This document shows positions 35,481 through 43,901 of a stretch of 64,000 nt of DNA, in pieces; the first letter of the stretch is position 1; every line of letters begins with the position of its first letter. The DNA lies in assembly GCF_007558725.1 (NCBI RefSeq), contig NZ_VLPL01000002.1, positions 186,001-250,000 on the forward strand, read 5' to 3'. The notes under the pieces were generated by a model, which saw only the letters and a list, made by a program, of their open reading frames with translations, had not been told where the DNA came from and did not search any database. A program made the position numbers and the translations under genes. Source of the DNA: Fluviicola chungangensis (lineage in GTDB: Bacteria; Bacteroidota; Bacteroidia; Flavobacteriales_D; Crocinitomicaceae).

Positions 35481-37025
35481 TTACAATGGAATGTTTCCGT
35501 GTTTTTTCTTCGGCAATGTTTCGGATTTTTTCTCCAATGATTTGAAAGCTGCTATCAAAGTTGCCCGCGTTTCTTCCGGTAAGATAACTGCATCTACGAA
35601 ACCTCTTTCGGCTGCACGGTAAGGATTGGCGAACATATCCGCGTATTCCGCTTCTTTTTCTTTCCATTTTGCCTCCTTGTCTTCAGCTGCTGCAATCTCT
35701 GATTTGAAAATGATTTCCGCAGCACCTTTTGCTCCCATGACTGCAATTTCTGCAGTCGGCCAGGCATAATTCAAATCCGCACCGATGTTTTTCGAGTTCA
35801 TTACGTCGAATGCACCACCGTAAGCCTTGCGTGTAATCACCGTAATTCTCGGAACAGTCGCTTCGGAGAATGCATACAATAATTTGGCTCCGTGTGTAAT
35901 GATTCCTCTCCATTCCTGGTCTGTTCCGGGCAAAAATCCAGGTACGTCTTCCAACACCAATAGCGGAATGTTGAATGAGTCGCAAAAACGTACAAAACGT
36001 GCACCTTTTCGGGATGAATCAATATCCAGTACACCGGCCATTGAAGCAGGTTGGTTTGCAATTACCCCGACGGATCTTCCGTCCAGGCGTGCAAATCCAA
36101 CTACAATATTAGGGGCAAAATCTGCCTGTACTTCCCGGAATGTATCGTCGTCGATCAAGCAGTCAACAATTTCACGGATATCATAAGGCAAATTTGCGTT
36201 GTCAGGAACGATGTTCTGAATGCGGCTTAATTTTTCTTTCGCGAATGGGGCTGTTTCGAACTGCGGCGCCAACTCCATGGCATTTTGAGGCATGTAGGTC
36301 AATAACTCACGCACTTTTCGCAAACACTCTACATCGTTTGCCGCTGTGAAATGAGTGACTCCGGATTTCTCGGCATGCGCCTTTGCTCCGCCTAAATCTT
36401 CTGAACTAACTTCTTCGTGAGTTACGGTTTTTACTACGTTTGGTCCGGTTACGAACATATACGAAGTGTCTTCCACCATGAAAACGAAATCCGTCAAAGC
36501 CGGAGAATAAACGGCTCCACCTGCACAAGGTCCCATGATCACCGAAATTTGAGGAATAGCTCCGGAAGCACGGGTATTGCGGTAGAAAATATCTGCATAA
36601 CCGGCCAGCGAAACCACCCCTTCCTGGATGCGTGCACCGCCGGAATCATTTAATCCAATAACAGGAGCACCATTCTTCATGGCCAAATCCAATACTTTAC
36701 AGATTTTCTGAGCGTGTGTTTCGGAAAGAGAACCACCCAAAACCGTAAAATCCTGGGAAAACACGTATACAACTCTTCCATGGATGGTACCGAAACCGGT
36801 AATTACCCCGTCACCCGCACTTTTTGTTTTCTCCAGTCCGAATGAAGTAGCGCGATGCTCCACAAACATTCCGATTTCCTGGAATGAACCCTCATCCATC
36901 AATAAAGTAACTCGTTCTCGTGCACTTAGTTTCCCTTGTGCATGTTGTTTGTCAATACGCGCTTGTCCTCCACCTAATTGGGCGGCATCGCGTTTTTGAA
37001 TCAATTCAGCATTCTTTTCTTTCAT
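35481..37025 (-). CDS. pccB: acyl-CoA carboxylase, carboxyltransferase (beta) subunit
   Basis: The 514-residue biotin-dependent carboxyltransferase begins with an N-terminal helix and then the [18 protein letters not shown] stretch and the [12 protein letters not shown] oxyanion-type Gly-rich loop. The C-terminal half has the [22 protein letters not shown] and [23 protein letters not shown] segments typical of propionyl/acetyl-CoA carboxylases. No biotin-carboxylase or biotin-carrier gene is adjacent. It carboxylates propionyl-CoA or a related acyl-CoA; acetyl-CoA or methylmalonyl decarboxylase partners cannot be excluded. Promoter and terminator show a single-gene unit. Confidence 0.88.
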   Translation of the reverse strand: MKEKNAELIQKRDAAQLGGGQARIDKQHAQGKLSARERVTLLMDEGSFQEIGMFVEHRATSFGLEKTKSAGDGVITGFGTIHGRVVYVFSQDFTVLGGSLSETHAQKICKVLDLAMKNGAPVIGLNDSGGARIQEGVVSLAGYADIFYRNTRASGAIPQISVIMGPCAGGAVYSPALTDFVFMVEDTSYMFVTGPNVVKTVTHEEVSSEDLGGAKAHAEKSGVTHFTAANDVECLRKVRELLTYMPQNAMELAPQFETAPFAKEKLSRIQNIVPDNANLPYDIREIVDCLIDDDTFREVQADFAPNIVVGFARLDGRSVGVIANQPASMAGVLDIDSSRKGARFVRFCDSFNIPLLVLEDVPGFLPGTDQEWRGIITHGAKLLYAFSEATVPRITVITRKAYGGAFDVMNSKNIGADLNYAWPTAEIAVMGAKGAAEIIFKSEIAAAEDKEAKWKEKEAEYADMFANPYRAAERGFVDAVILPEETRATLIAAFKSLEKKSETLPKKKHGNIPL

Positions 37026-37045
37026 GAAAAAAGGTTTGTGGGCAC

Positions 37046-37074
37046 CAAAGATACACTTTCAGCTTAAAAATCAA
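37046..37074 (-). promoter_or_regulatory. Bacteroidota promoter (TTG-N18-TAnnTTTG) for the carboxylase gene
   Basis: Minus strand TTG (37074-37072), 18 bp, TATCTTTG (37053-37046), 20 bp before the ATG. This is one of two promoters here with both elements near consensus spacing. Confidence 0.6.
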
Positions 37075-37159
37075 GTTTCCGTAGTTAAAACGAGTCGTTT
37101 TTTAAATACTTTTAAAATCGGATCATTTATCCAATGGTTCTAATCTTCAAAACCTTCAA

Positions 37160-37552
37160 ATGAAAGGGATTCTAACGGTATCTATTGATATTTTCATCTG
37201 TGTACTACTTAATTATTGGGGGTTTTTAATCCTGATTACTGCAGCAGGTAATACTCCGTCCGCCGGTTTCGCGCAAATTTTCTGGATTTTTAATACTCTT
37301 TTGCTACTGGGATACTTACTGGTCAGTTATTCTGTCCCGACCTTCGTTTTGAGCGTTTTCCATTTTGTGTTTTTGGCGGGATGTGTCTTTTACTTCATGG
37401 AAACGATCCTCTTCGTTCCAATTCTAATGGAAATCTTCGTTTTTATACTATTCATTCTTCTTGCAAAACAAAAGGAAAAGGCGAATAAACTAAAACCGAT
37501 AGTTTTTGTGGTGTTGTTTATTTGGCTAGTGATTGCACGGTCACTCGTTTGA
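37160..37552 (+). CDS. small membrane protein of unknown function
   Basis: A 130-residue hydrophobic protein with about four membrane segments covering most of its length. No motif is recognised. It is followed 50 bp later by the metzincin-like lipoprotein gene. Confidence 0.5.
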   Translation: MKGILTVSIDIFICVLLNYWGFLILITAAGNTPSAGFAQIFWIFNTLLLLGYLLVSYSVPTFVLSVFHFVFLAGCVFYFMETILFVPILMEIFVFILFILLAKQKEKANKLKPIVFVVLFIWLVIARSLV

Positions 37553-37602
37553 TTCCTTTTTATTCTTTTCAAAAATTGGTATATTTCTGAAAATACTTCG
37601 CT

Positions 37603-38361
37603 ATGCGTGTTCTAAAGCTTGCTTTTTTGCTGTTTTTACTATTCGCACCTTATTCGTGTAAAAAAGACAGCGACAGACGGATCAATAAGTTTCATCGACA
37701 GGAGGTGGGTAAATCTGCTCATGACATCCTTTCAGATAAGGATTACAGATCGATTACTATTGAAATTATGTATATGACGGGTTTCAAACCGACGGATCAG
37801 GCAATTAATAACCTGAAGGAATTAATTGCAGGTGTTTGCAATAAACCGGATGGAATCAAAATGGTGTTGAAAGAGATCCCTGCACAGGGGAAAAGTACTT
37901 ATTCCATCAGTGATGTAAAAATAATTGAAGATCAGAACAGGAAAGAATTTACCTATAAGAAAGATCTCGCAACCTGTTTCATCTTTTTGGATGGTGCATC
38001 CGGTGAAGATCAAGGTTCAAGTATGGTTCTGGGTCAGGCTTATTTCAATACTTCGATGGTGATCTATGAGAAATCCCTGAAAGATCATTCGGGCGGACTA
38101 GGGGAGCCTGAATTGTATAAATTGGAATCAACAGTTATCAACCATGAGTTCGGACATATTTTGGGCCTGGTGAACTTAGGTTCTGCCATGTATAATTCTC
38201 ATCAGGACACAGCTCACGGCGCTCATTGTGATAATTCGGATTGTCTGATGTATTGGGAAGTTGAGACGGGAAGCATTTTCGATAATTTGATCGGTAGTGT
38301 GCCTATTCCGACTTTTGATCAGAATTGCCTGAAGGATTTACTGGAAAATGGCGGAAAATAA
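37603..38361 (+). CDS. metzincin-like zinc metalloprotease lipoprotein
   Basis: A 252-residue lipoprotein (lipobox Cys19, PYSC-KK). The zinc signature is HEFGHILGLVN (181-191); the metzincin glycine is kept but the third zinc ligand at the usual position is Asn191 rather than His/Asp. Further on, HGAHCDNSDCLMYW (205-218) holds several His and a Met-turn-like Met216 in a C-x4-C-x-M arrangement reminiscent of archaemetzincins. One of His200, 205 or 208 may be the third ligand. The protein would act at the envelope; the substrate is unknown. Confidence 0.75.
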   Translation: MRVLKLAFLLFLLFAPYSCKKDSDRRINKFHRQEVGKSAHDILSDKDYRSITIEIMYMTGFKPTDQAINNLKELIAGVCNKPDGIKMVLKEIPAQGKSTYSISDVKIIEDQNRKEFTYKKDLATCFIFLDGASGEDQGSSMVLGQAYFNTSMVIYEKSLKDHSGGLGEPELYKLESTVINHEFGHILGLVNLGSAMYNSHQDTAHGAHCDNSDCLMYWEVETGSIFDNLIGSVPIPTFDQNCLKDLLENGGK

Positions 38362-38463
38362 TTTTTGTTTTTTTAAAGGTTTTTTCTCTAACAATTGTTG
38401 TAATTTGTCTTACCTGCTCTCAATTTACCTGATTGGATCGTGTTTTACCAATTGGATATTAAT

Positions 38464-38925
38464 ATGAAAAAAGGCGGCAAGCTCCTTACAATTATTCTGA
38501 TTCCTGCTCTTTTGATACAGTCCTGTATTGTTTCAGCGCCCAAGTATGCCCATGTGGAACAAGTCATGCAGCTAAAAACGGGCATGAGTATGGACACTGT
38601 GAACCGGCGATTGGGAGTAGAGCCATATGACATTGATAAGTACGATTCAACAGGATATCGCTCCTTTGTTTACAAATACCGTACAACTGATCGTAAAACA
38701 ATCCCTTTTATGCTCAGAGAGACAAACGGTAAAAAAAAGATTGGGAAGTACATGGACCTGGTTGCTTATTATGATCCGGCCAATATTGCTTACCGCTTCG
38801 AATCCAGAGCAACTGATTCCAAAGTGGATCAGAAAAAATTCAATCTAAATGTCGTTGTAACGATCGTGACCGTAGTGGTGCCGTCATTACTGGTTTATTT
38901 GGGGATCCAAAAAACGACCAAGTGA
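38464..38925 (+). CDS. small lipoprotein with a BamE-like (SmpA/OmlA) segment
   Basis: From the ATG at 38464 (a signal peptide follows; the frame extends to 38440) the product has about 153 residues. The lipobox is near LIQSC. The VEQVMQLKTGMSMDTVNRRLGVEPYD segment looks like the BamE/SmpA helix-strand motif (xGMTxxxVxxxLGxP). A hydrophobic segment lies at the C-terminus (VVVTIVTVVVPSLLVYLGI), unusual for BamE. Role unknown; it might sit in the inner membrane. Confidence 0.6.
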   Translation: MKKGGKLLTIILIPALLIQSCIVSAPKYAHVEQVMQLKTGMSMDTVNRRLGVEPYDIDKYDSTGYRSFVYKYRTTDRKTIPFMLRETNGKKKIGKYMDLVAYYDPANIAYRFESRATDSKVDQKKFNLNVVVTIVTVVVPSLLVYLGIQKTTK

Positions 38926-39061
38926 TGAACTTACCAGGCGTTTAGATGACTTTCGTCACTTTCTGGGGTTAAAAAAGATGATTTTTGTCCTGTTTACCAG
39001 ACCCGTTTTTTAGGAAAGTCCCTTTTTACAAGAGTTTCGGGTTGTTTATATCCATTCTAAA

Positions 39062-39091
39062 TTAATTGTCTGACAGTTTTCTGACAATTAA
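39062..39091. promoter_or_regulatory. inverted repeat upstream of hemA
   Basis: TTAATTGTC (39062-39070) and GACAATTAA (39083-39091) are perfect 9 bp arms with a 12 nt spacer, 52 bp before the hemA start. An operator or a hairpin in the hemA leader is possible. The wider gap 38926-39142 shows no gene. Confidence 0.4.
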
Positions 39092-39142
39092 AACCTACTT
39101 CTTTCCCAATTTTGCAGGTATTAAGCCAGAAAGATACCATTC

Positions 39143-40369
39143 GTGATTAAGCAACTGCACACAATCGCTTTTACGCATCGAAATTTGGAAGTCTCCAAAA
39201 TCGGAGTTTTGCACATAGAACAAGATTCTGTCCAATCGCGTTTTCAATCCCTCAAAGAGCGATTACATATTGACGAGATCATGTTTTTATCAACGTGTAA
39301 CCGCGTGGAGTATTTTTTGGTGACCAATGAAACACTTTCCCCGGAATTTTTACACGATTTCTTTTCAGCTCTTTATCCGGAGTTTGATGAAGAGAAAATA
39401 GATTTTTTTGCTTCCAAAGCAATCGTTTACGCAAAGATGGAGTCGGTAAATCATGCTTTACGCGTTGCCGCTTCTATTGATTCCTTGGTGATCGGGGAGC
39501 GGGAGATCATTACGCAGGTTCGTCAGGCGTATGAACAATCGCGTGACCTGGGTCTTTCCGGAGATACTTTGCGCATTTTATTTCGTCATACGATTGAAAC
39601 TGCAAAACGGGTTTACACGGAAACGAAAATTTCTTTAAAGCCTGTTTCCGTTGTTTCCATTGCTTACCAGCGTTTGGTGGGAATGGACGCTCCAAAGGAC
39701 GCCCGTGTTTTGGCAATCGGTGCGGGTGTTACCAATACGGCAATGCTGCGCTTTTTGAAAAAGCACGGAATGAATAATTTTGTGATTTTTAACCGAACAC
39801 TTGAAAAAGCGGAAGTTTTGGCTGAAGAATTGGGAGGAAAAGCCTATCCTTTGAGCGAATTGGCAACTTATTCGGAAGGATTTGATATTTTGGTTTCCTG
39901 CACAGGTTCGGAAGAGATCATTGTCAATGAACAGCTTTATACTAACTTATTGAATGGTGAAACCAGCCCGAAAATTACCGTTGACCTGGCTTTGCCAAAC
40001 GATATTTCTCCCGAAGTTCATACGAACTATCCTACAAGAAATATCTCAATAGAAGTGCTTCAACGCATTTCGGACAGCCATTTACAGGAACGCTCCCAGG
40101 AAGTGATTCATGTGGAACAAATCCTGGAAGAAGCGAATAATGAATTTCGAAGCATTGCAAAAATGCGTGCAATAGAAGTTGCTATGAGACCTGTTCCGCA
40201 AATGGTCAAAGAAATCCGTGCTACGGCCTTTAATGAGATCTTTAAGAATGAACTGGATCAGCTTGATCCGGCTTCCAAAGAGGTTTTGGAAAAAGTGGTC
40301 GGATACATGGAGAAAAAATACATGAGTATGCCAATGATTATGGCTAAAGAAATCATGTTTAAATCGTAA
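39143..40369 (+). CDS. hemA: glutamyl-tRNA reductase
   Basis: The 408-residue product starts at GTG. It has the catalytic Cys52 in FLSTCNRVE, the IGEREIITQVRQAY stretch, the Rossmann NADPH domain with IGAGVTNTAMLRFLKKHG, and the C-terminal dimerisation helix region. It reduces Glu-tRNA to glutamate-1-semialdehyde, the first step of haem synthesis. hemC follows after 9 bp and hemD after that, in one operon. Confidence 0.96.
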   Translation: MIKQLHTIAFTHRNLEVSKIGVLHIEQDSVQSRFQSLKERLHIDEIMFLSTCNRVEYFLVTNETLSPEFLHDFFSALYPEFDEEKIDFFASKAIVYAKMESVNHALRVAASIDSLVIGEREIITQVRQAYEQSRDLGLSGDTLRILFRHTIETAKRVYTETKISLKPVSVVSIAYQRLVGMDAPKDARVLAIGAGVTNTAMLRFLKKHGMNNFVIFNRTLEKAEVLAEELGGKAYPLSELATYSEGFDILVSCTGSEEIIVNEQLYTNLLNGETSPKITVDLALPNDISPEVHTNYPTRNISIEVLQRISDSHLQERSQEVIHVEQILEEANNEFRSIAKMRAIEVAMRPVPQMVKEIRATAFNEIFKNELDQLDPASKEVLEKVVGYMEKKYMSMPMIMAKEIMFKS

Positions 40370-40378
40370 TTTTACTTC

Positions 40379-41290
40379 ATGAGAAAAATTCGTATCGGTT
40401 CGCGTGGAAGTGATTTGGCACTTTGGCAGGCCAATCATGTGAAAAACCAATTGGAAGCTCTTGGAGCAGAAGTCAGCATTACCATCATCAAAACACAGGG
40501 CGATGAAATTCAACATTTGAGTTTTGATAAACTGGAAGGAAAAGGCTTTTTCACAAAAGAAATCGAACAGGCGTTGCTCCAGGATACGATTGACCTGGCT
40601 GTACATTCTCATAAAGACCTGGAAACAAATCAACCGGAAGGATTGATCATTGCTGCGGTTTCCGAACGGGAGAACCCGGCGGATGTTTTGCTGGTCCATC
40701 CAAAAGCTTTTGATGAAAAGGCTTTCTGGAGTTTGAAAGAAGGTGCTGTTGTTGGTACTTCTTCCGCCCGACGGAAATCCCAGTTGGTTGGTTTTCGATC
40801 AGACGTTGAGATCAAGGATCTTCGTGGAAATGTTCCAACGCGTCTTCAGAAATTGGTCGATGGTGAATACGATGCAATCTTGTTGGCAAAAGCTGGTTTG
40901 GACCGCCTGAAACTGGATTTGAAAGGAATGCATGAAGTGGTGCTCGACCCGGAGCAATTCGTTCCAGCTCCTGCACAAGGAGTTTTAGCGCTGCAGATCC
41001 GTGAAGATGATCACGAGTTGTATAATTTCATGCAAGCCATGAACCACGAAGATATTCAATCACAAATTGCCCTTGAAAGAACAGTTTTGAATCGTTTGCA
41101 GGGTGGCTGTCAGCTTCCCCTTGGTGCTTATTGCCCGGAAGAAGGACGTTTATTGGTTGCTTTTGCTCACGAATGGGAACAGGGGGCACAGTGGTTTGAA
41201 TTTGAAGGACCCCATGACCTCGACATGGTAGATGTGGTGCTGGAAGCTTTATTGGCTGAAGAGGATGAAGACCAGGAGTATATTTCTTAG
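40379..41290 (+). CDS. hemC: hydroxymethylbilane synthase (porphobilinogen deaminase)
   Basis: The 303-residue product has the HSHKDL catalytic Asp80 segment, the PAPAQGVLALQ stretch (197-206) and the dipyrromethane-cofactor cysteine Cys244 in LQGGCQLPLG. It polymerises four porphobilinogens into hydroxymethylbilane. Its last 26 bp overlap hemD. Confidence 0.97.
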   Translation: MRKIRIGSRGSDLALWQANHVKNQLEALGAEVSITIIKTQGDEIQHLSFDKLEGKGFFTKEIEQALLQDTIDLAVHSHKDLETNQPEGLIIAAVSERENPADVLLVHPKAFDEKAFWSLKEGAVVGTSSARRKSQLVGFRSDVEIKDLRGNVPTRLQKLVDGEYDAILLAKAGLDRLKLDLKGMHEVVLDPEQFVPAPAQGVLALQIREDDHELYNFMQAMNHEDIQSQIALERTVLNRLQGGCQLPLGAYCPEEGRLLVAFAHEWEQGAQWFEFEGPHDLDMVDVVLEALLAEEDEDQEYIS

Positions 41291-41939
41291 TTCGGAAAGC
41301 GATTCCTCTCTACCAGTTGTTAATTTTTGCCGGGAGAATGATCTTCTGTTAGTGCGTAAATCCTTTATTTCGTTCCGAAAAGTCCCTTTTGAGATTCCCC
41401 AGGGCTGGAAGGTTCTTTTTTTCTCTTCTCCCCGGTCATTTGATTTTTTTATTTCGGAAGGCTTTAAACTGGAGGCAGATCAGCAGATAGCCTGTATAGG
41501 TTTGGAAACAAAAAAACACATAGAAGAATCCGGGTATGAAGTTTCTTTTTTTGGTTTAAATGCCGGAAATCCCAAGGAAGTAGCCGTTGAGTTTGAAGCC
41601 TGGCTTGGAGATCGGATTGCTCTTTTTCCACAATCAACCAAATCAAATAAGACGATCGAATCGGCACTTCCGGCGTCACAAAGAATACCGCTGCTGGTGT
41701 ATGATACTGTTTCAGATCCTGTTCCATTCCTGAATTCTTTCTCGGTGTATATTTTCACCAGTCCTTCCAATTACAAAAGTTTTGTTTCCCTGAATGCAAT
41801 TCCGGAGGATTCGAAAGTAATTGCCTGGGGCTATTCCACAGCTGAAGTAATAATGGATGATGATGCTCCCGTGCATTTTATTCTTGATACAGCTACGTAT
41901 TCAGAGCTTTTGGAAATCCTTTGTAAAATTCCCTTTTAA
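41265..41939 (+). CDS. hemD: uroporphyrinogen-III synthase
   Basis: From the ATG at 41265 the product has 224 residues; the frame is open back to 41232 but that lies in hemC. The family is weakly conserved: the LFFSSPRSFDFF and VYIFTSPSNYKSF segments (Ser-Pro near the active site), and the AWGYSTAEVI stretch, match HemD. It closes hydroxymethylbilane to uroporphyrinogen III. Overlap with hemC and position after hemA-hemC support the assignment. Confidence 0.85.
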   Translation: MKTRSIFLSSESDSSLPVVNFCRENDLLLVRKSFISFRKVPFEIPQGWKVLFFSSPRSFDFFISEGFKLEADQQIACIGLETKKHIEESGYEVSFFGLNAGNPKEVAVEFEAWLGDRIALFPQSTKSNKTIESALPASQRIPLLVYDTVSDPVPFLNSFSVYIFTSPSNYKSFVSLNAIPEDSKVIAWGYSTAEVIMDDDAPVHFILDTATYSELLEILCKIPF

Positions 41940-42010
41940 AAATTAGATTTTTTTAACTAAAAGACCTACATTTTGGTTATGTTTTAGAACCGATGGCTTC
42001 TAAAGTTGAT

Positions 42011-42018
42011 TAACTTTG
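42011..42018 (+). promoter_or_regulatory. possible promoter core for the hydroxylase-like gene
   Basis: TAACTTTG lies 73 bp before the start at 42092, without a clear -33 element. Confidence 0.35.
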
Positions 42019-42091
42019 TTGCAGGTTGTGATAGAACAACTGAGTGCCAAATTGAAATGTTCAAAAAGTAATACTCACTAAATTCTATTCT

Positions 42092-42751
42092 ATGGAAGCG
42101 AATAATGAAAGTTATGAATTCCGAGTTTATCCTGATGAAAAATCGCCTAAACTATTCAAGTCTCCTCTCCTCGAGGTCTTAACAAAAACAAAGCTCTGGA
42201 TTATTATTGTATTGTATAGCGCAGTTGCCGCTGTATGGATCTGGATGTACATCTATTATTTTCAGGGAACAGCTATCAATGCTATTTTATTGTTCTTCCT
42301 TGGGTTTTTTGCATGGACATTCGGTGAGTATGTTCTCCATCGTTTTGTCTATCATAAGTTGAAGGATGCCTCTTATGATACGGGAATGCAGTATATGTTC
42401 CATGGAATTCACCATCAGTATCCAAGTGACGAAGATCGGATTATTTTGCCGCCTGTTCCGGGATTGGCAATTGCAAGTGCGTTCCTAGGGGTTTTTTACC
42501 TCATGATGGGAAGTGCTGCATTTACTTTTGGAGCAGGATTCCTGATCGGTTACCTGGTTTATATCAGTATCCATTGGATGGTGCACAGCAAGCCGGCGCC
42601 TGCTCGATTTAATTTTTGGTGGACACACCATAATATTCACCATTATCAGCAGCACGATAAGGCATTTGGAGTGTCAACACCGATCTGGGACATTGTGTTC
42701 CGTACGATGCCTGTAAAAGGGCGTAAAACGATTACCATTCTTAAGAAATAG
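42092..42751 (+). CDS. fatty-acid hydroxylase / sterol-desaturase superfamily membrane protein
   Basis: A 219-residue protein with four membrane helices. It has the diiron histidine clusters of the superfamily: HRFVYH (about 83-88), HGIHH (about 109-113), HWMVH and THHNIHH (about 180-186). This arrangement matches fatty-acid 2-hydroxylase-like enzymes, which act on sphingolipid or fatty acyl chains; Bacteroidota do make sphingolipids. Substrate unproven. It is not part of the pigment cluster, being separated by the structured element and convergent. Confidence 0.85.
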   Translation: MEANNESYEFRVYPDEKSPKLFKSPLLEVLTKTKLWIIIVLYSAVAAVWIWMYIYYFQGTAINAILLFFLGFFAWTFGEYVLHRFVYHKLKDASYDTGMQYMFHGIHHQYPSDEDRIILPPVPGLAIASAFLGVFYLMMGSAAFTFGAGFLIGYLVYISIHWMVHSKPAPARFNFWWTHHNIHHYQQHDKAFGVSTPIWDIVFRTMPVKGRKTITILKK

Positions 42752-42775
42752 GAATTAACAGCACAAGGGCATAGT

Positions 42776-42859
42776 CGCATAGGTCTTGTATAACGTGTTA
42801 TACAATCGGACAAACTGGGTCTATCACCATTTGTCCTCTATGTGTGATCGACCTATGCG
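42776..42859 (+). other. 84 bp element able to form a three-way junction
   Basis: Outer stem P1: CGCATAGGTC (42776-42785) with GACCTATGCG (42850-42859), 10 bp perfect. P2: TTGTATAAC (42786-42794) with GTTATACAA (42797-42805), 9 bp perfect, abutting P1. P3: GGACAAA (42808-42814) with TTTGTCC (42830-42836), 7 bp perfect. The P3 loop has ATCAC (42823-42827) complementary to GTGAT (42844-42848), which would allow a pseudoknot. A TTTTTATTTTT run follows P1 on the plus strand, so it may act as the terminator of the hydroxylase gene, or be a structured RNA. Confidence 0.65.
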
Positions 42860-42863
42860 GTTT

Positions 42864-43901
42864 TTATTTTTGAATGAGGATCAGGCTGTGACGAACAGCA
42901 TCGAAATGATTATAGATTAAAATGGTGCGCGGTTTTACTGTTGCACCATTTTCTATTAAATAGTGCGCCTGTCCGTTGAGCAGACGAACCGCCAGGTAAC
43001 TTGCGAATGCACTTACCGTTCGGTATTCACCAACCGATTTCTTGAAATAAACAGTTGGCTTCTCTCCAAATAGTTGTTCTACTTTTTGGTACCACGAATC
43101 GGTAGTGACATCACCGTTCCTGCCAAGAAGCAAACAATCGATATCGCTAGCAGTGAGATTTTGTTCTTCCAGGAAACGCATTACAAACTCCGCGATTTCA
43201 TCATGGAAAAGGTGGGAGGATTGTTTGAATGCAGTAAATTTCGCCAAGCTGTTTTCCGGATTATTGCTCAGGTAAAACTGGGTAGATCCTTCTCCGCAGT
43301 ATGATCCGCCTGTCTCGGAATCCAGGAGTTCCTCGTTGGAAACCAATTCTTTTTTAAAGCGTTCGCCCAGCCGGTCAATGTTGTAATTGTAATCCGAAAT
43401 CTCTTCTACCGCCCCGAGCAAAAGACGCTTTTCTTCTTTTGCATGTTCGTCAAAAAAAAGGGATGCATCCAATAAAGCCGATTCAAAAGCCAGTGAACCG
43501 TTCACATGGGTCACGTTGTAACTCATGTTTTCAGAAAGGAGGGCAATTTGTCCGGCTAGGGCATTGGGAGTGCTTTGTACGAAGTTGGTTGGAGTAAGAG
43601 TTCCCTCATTGTATTCCACGATTTGGTTCAGGAACTTGATACAATCTTCCAGTCCGCCGTTTGCTGTTCCGAAAATGATCCCGTCCGGTTTCGGATTTCT
43701 CCCCAGGAGGGGTAAAGACACGCCCATTCCCATTCGAACGGCTTTTCCCATCCTTCTGAGCTGTGCATTGGGGATCAGGTCCTGGTATGACGGTTCGATC
43801 GCCTTGTATATGTATTCGTTGAGTACTTTCCAGTCTCCGTTTTCGAAAGACAGATCATGCGTTTTTTGCGGAGAAATAGCGTAGAGGTCTTTTATATACA
43901 T
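42864..43901 (-). CDS. ketosynthase-like chain-length factor (CLF)
   Basis: A 345-residue thiolase-fold protein. The region matching the KS nucleophile reads THVNGSLAFES (131-141) with no Cys, and the KS active His residues are also not seen. It begins downstream of a complete KS, overlapping it by 10 bp. The pattern is that of the non-catalytic partner of a KS heterodimer (compare ApeC with ApeO in aryl-polyene synthesis). It should set chain length or stabilise the polyene KS. Confidence 0.8.
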   Translation of the reverse strand: MYIKDLYAISPQKTHDLSFENGDWKVLNEYIYKAIEPSYQDLIPNAQLRRMGKAVRMGMGVSLPLLGRNPKPDGIIFGTANGGLEDCIKFLNQIVEYNEGTLTPTNFVQSTPNALAGQIALLSENMSYNVTHVNGSLAFESALLDASLFFDEHAKEEKRLLLGAVEEISDYNYNIDRLGERFKKELVSNEELLDSETGGSYCGEGSTQFYLSNNPENSLAKFTAFKQSSHLFHDEIAEFVMRFLEEQNLTASDIDCLLLGRNGDVTTDSWYQKVEQLFGEKPTVYFKKSVGEYRTVSAFASYLAVRLLNGQAHYLIENGATVKPRTILIYNHFDAVRHSLILIQK

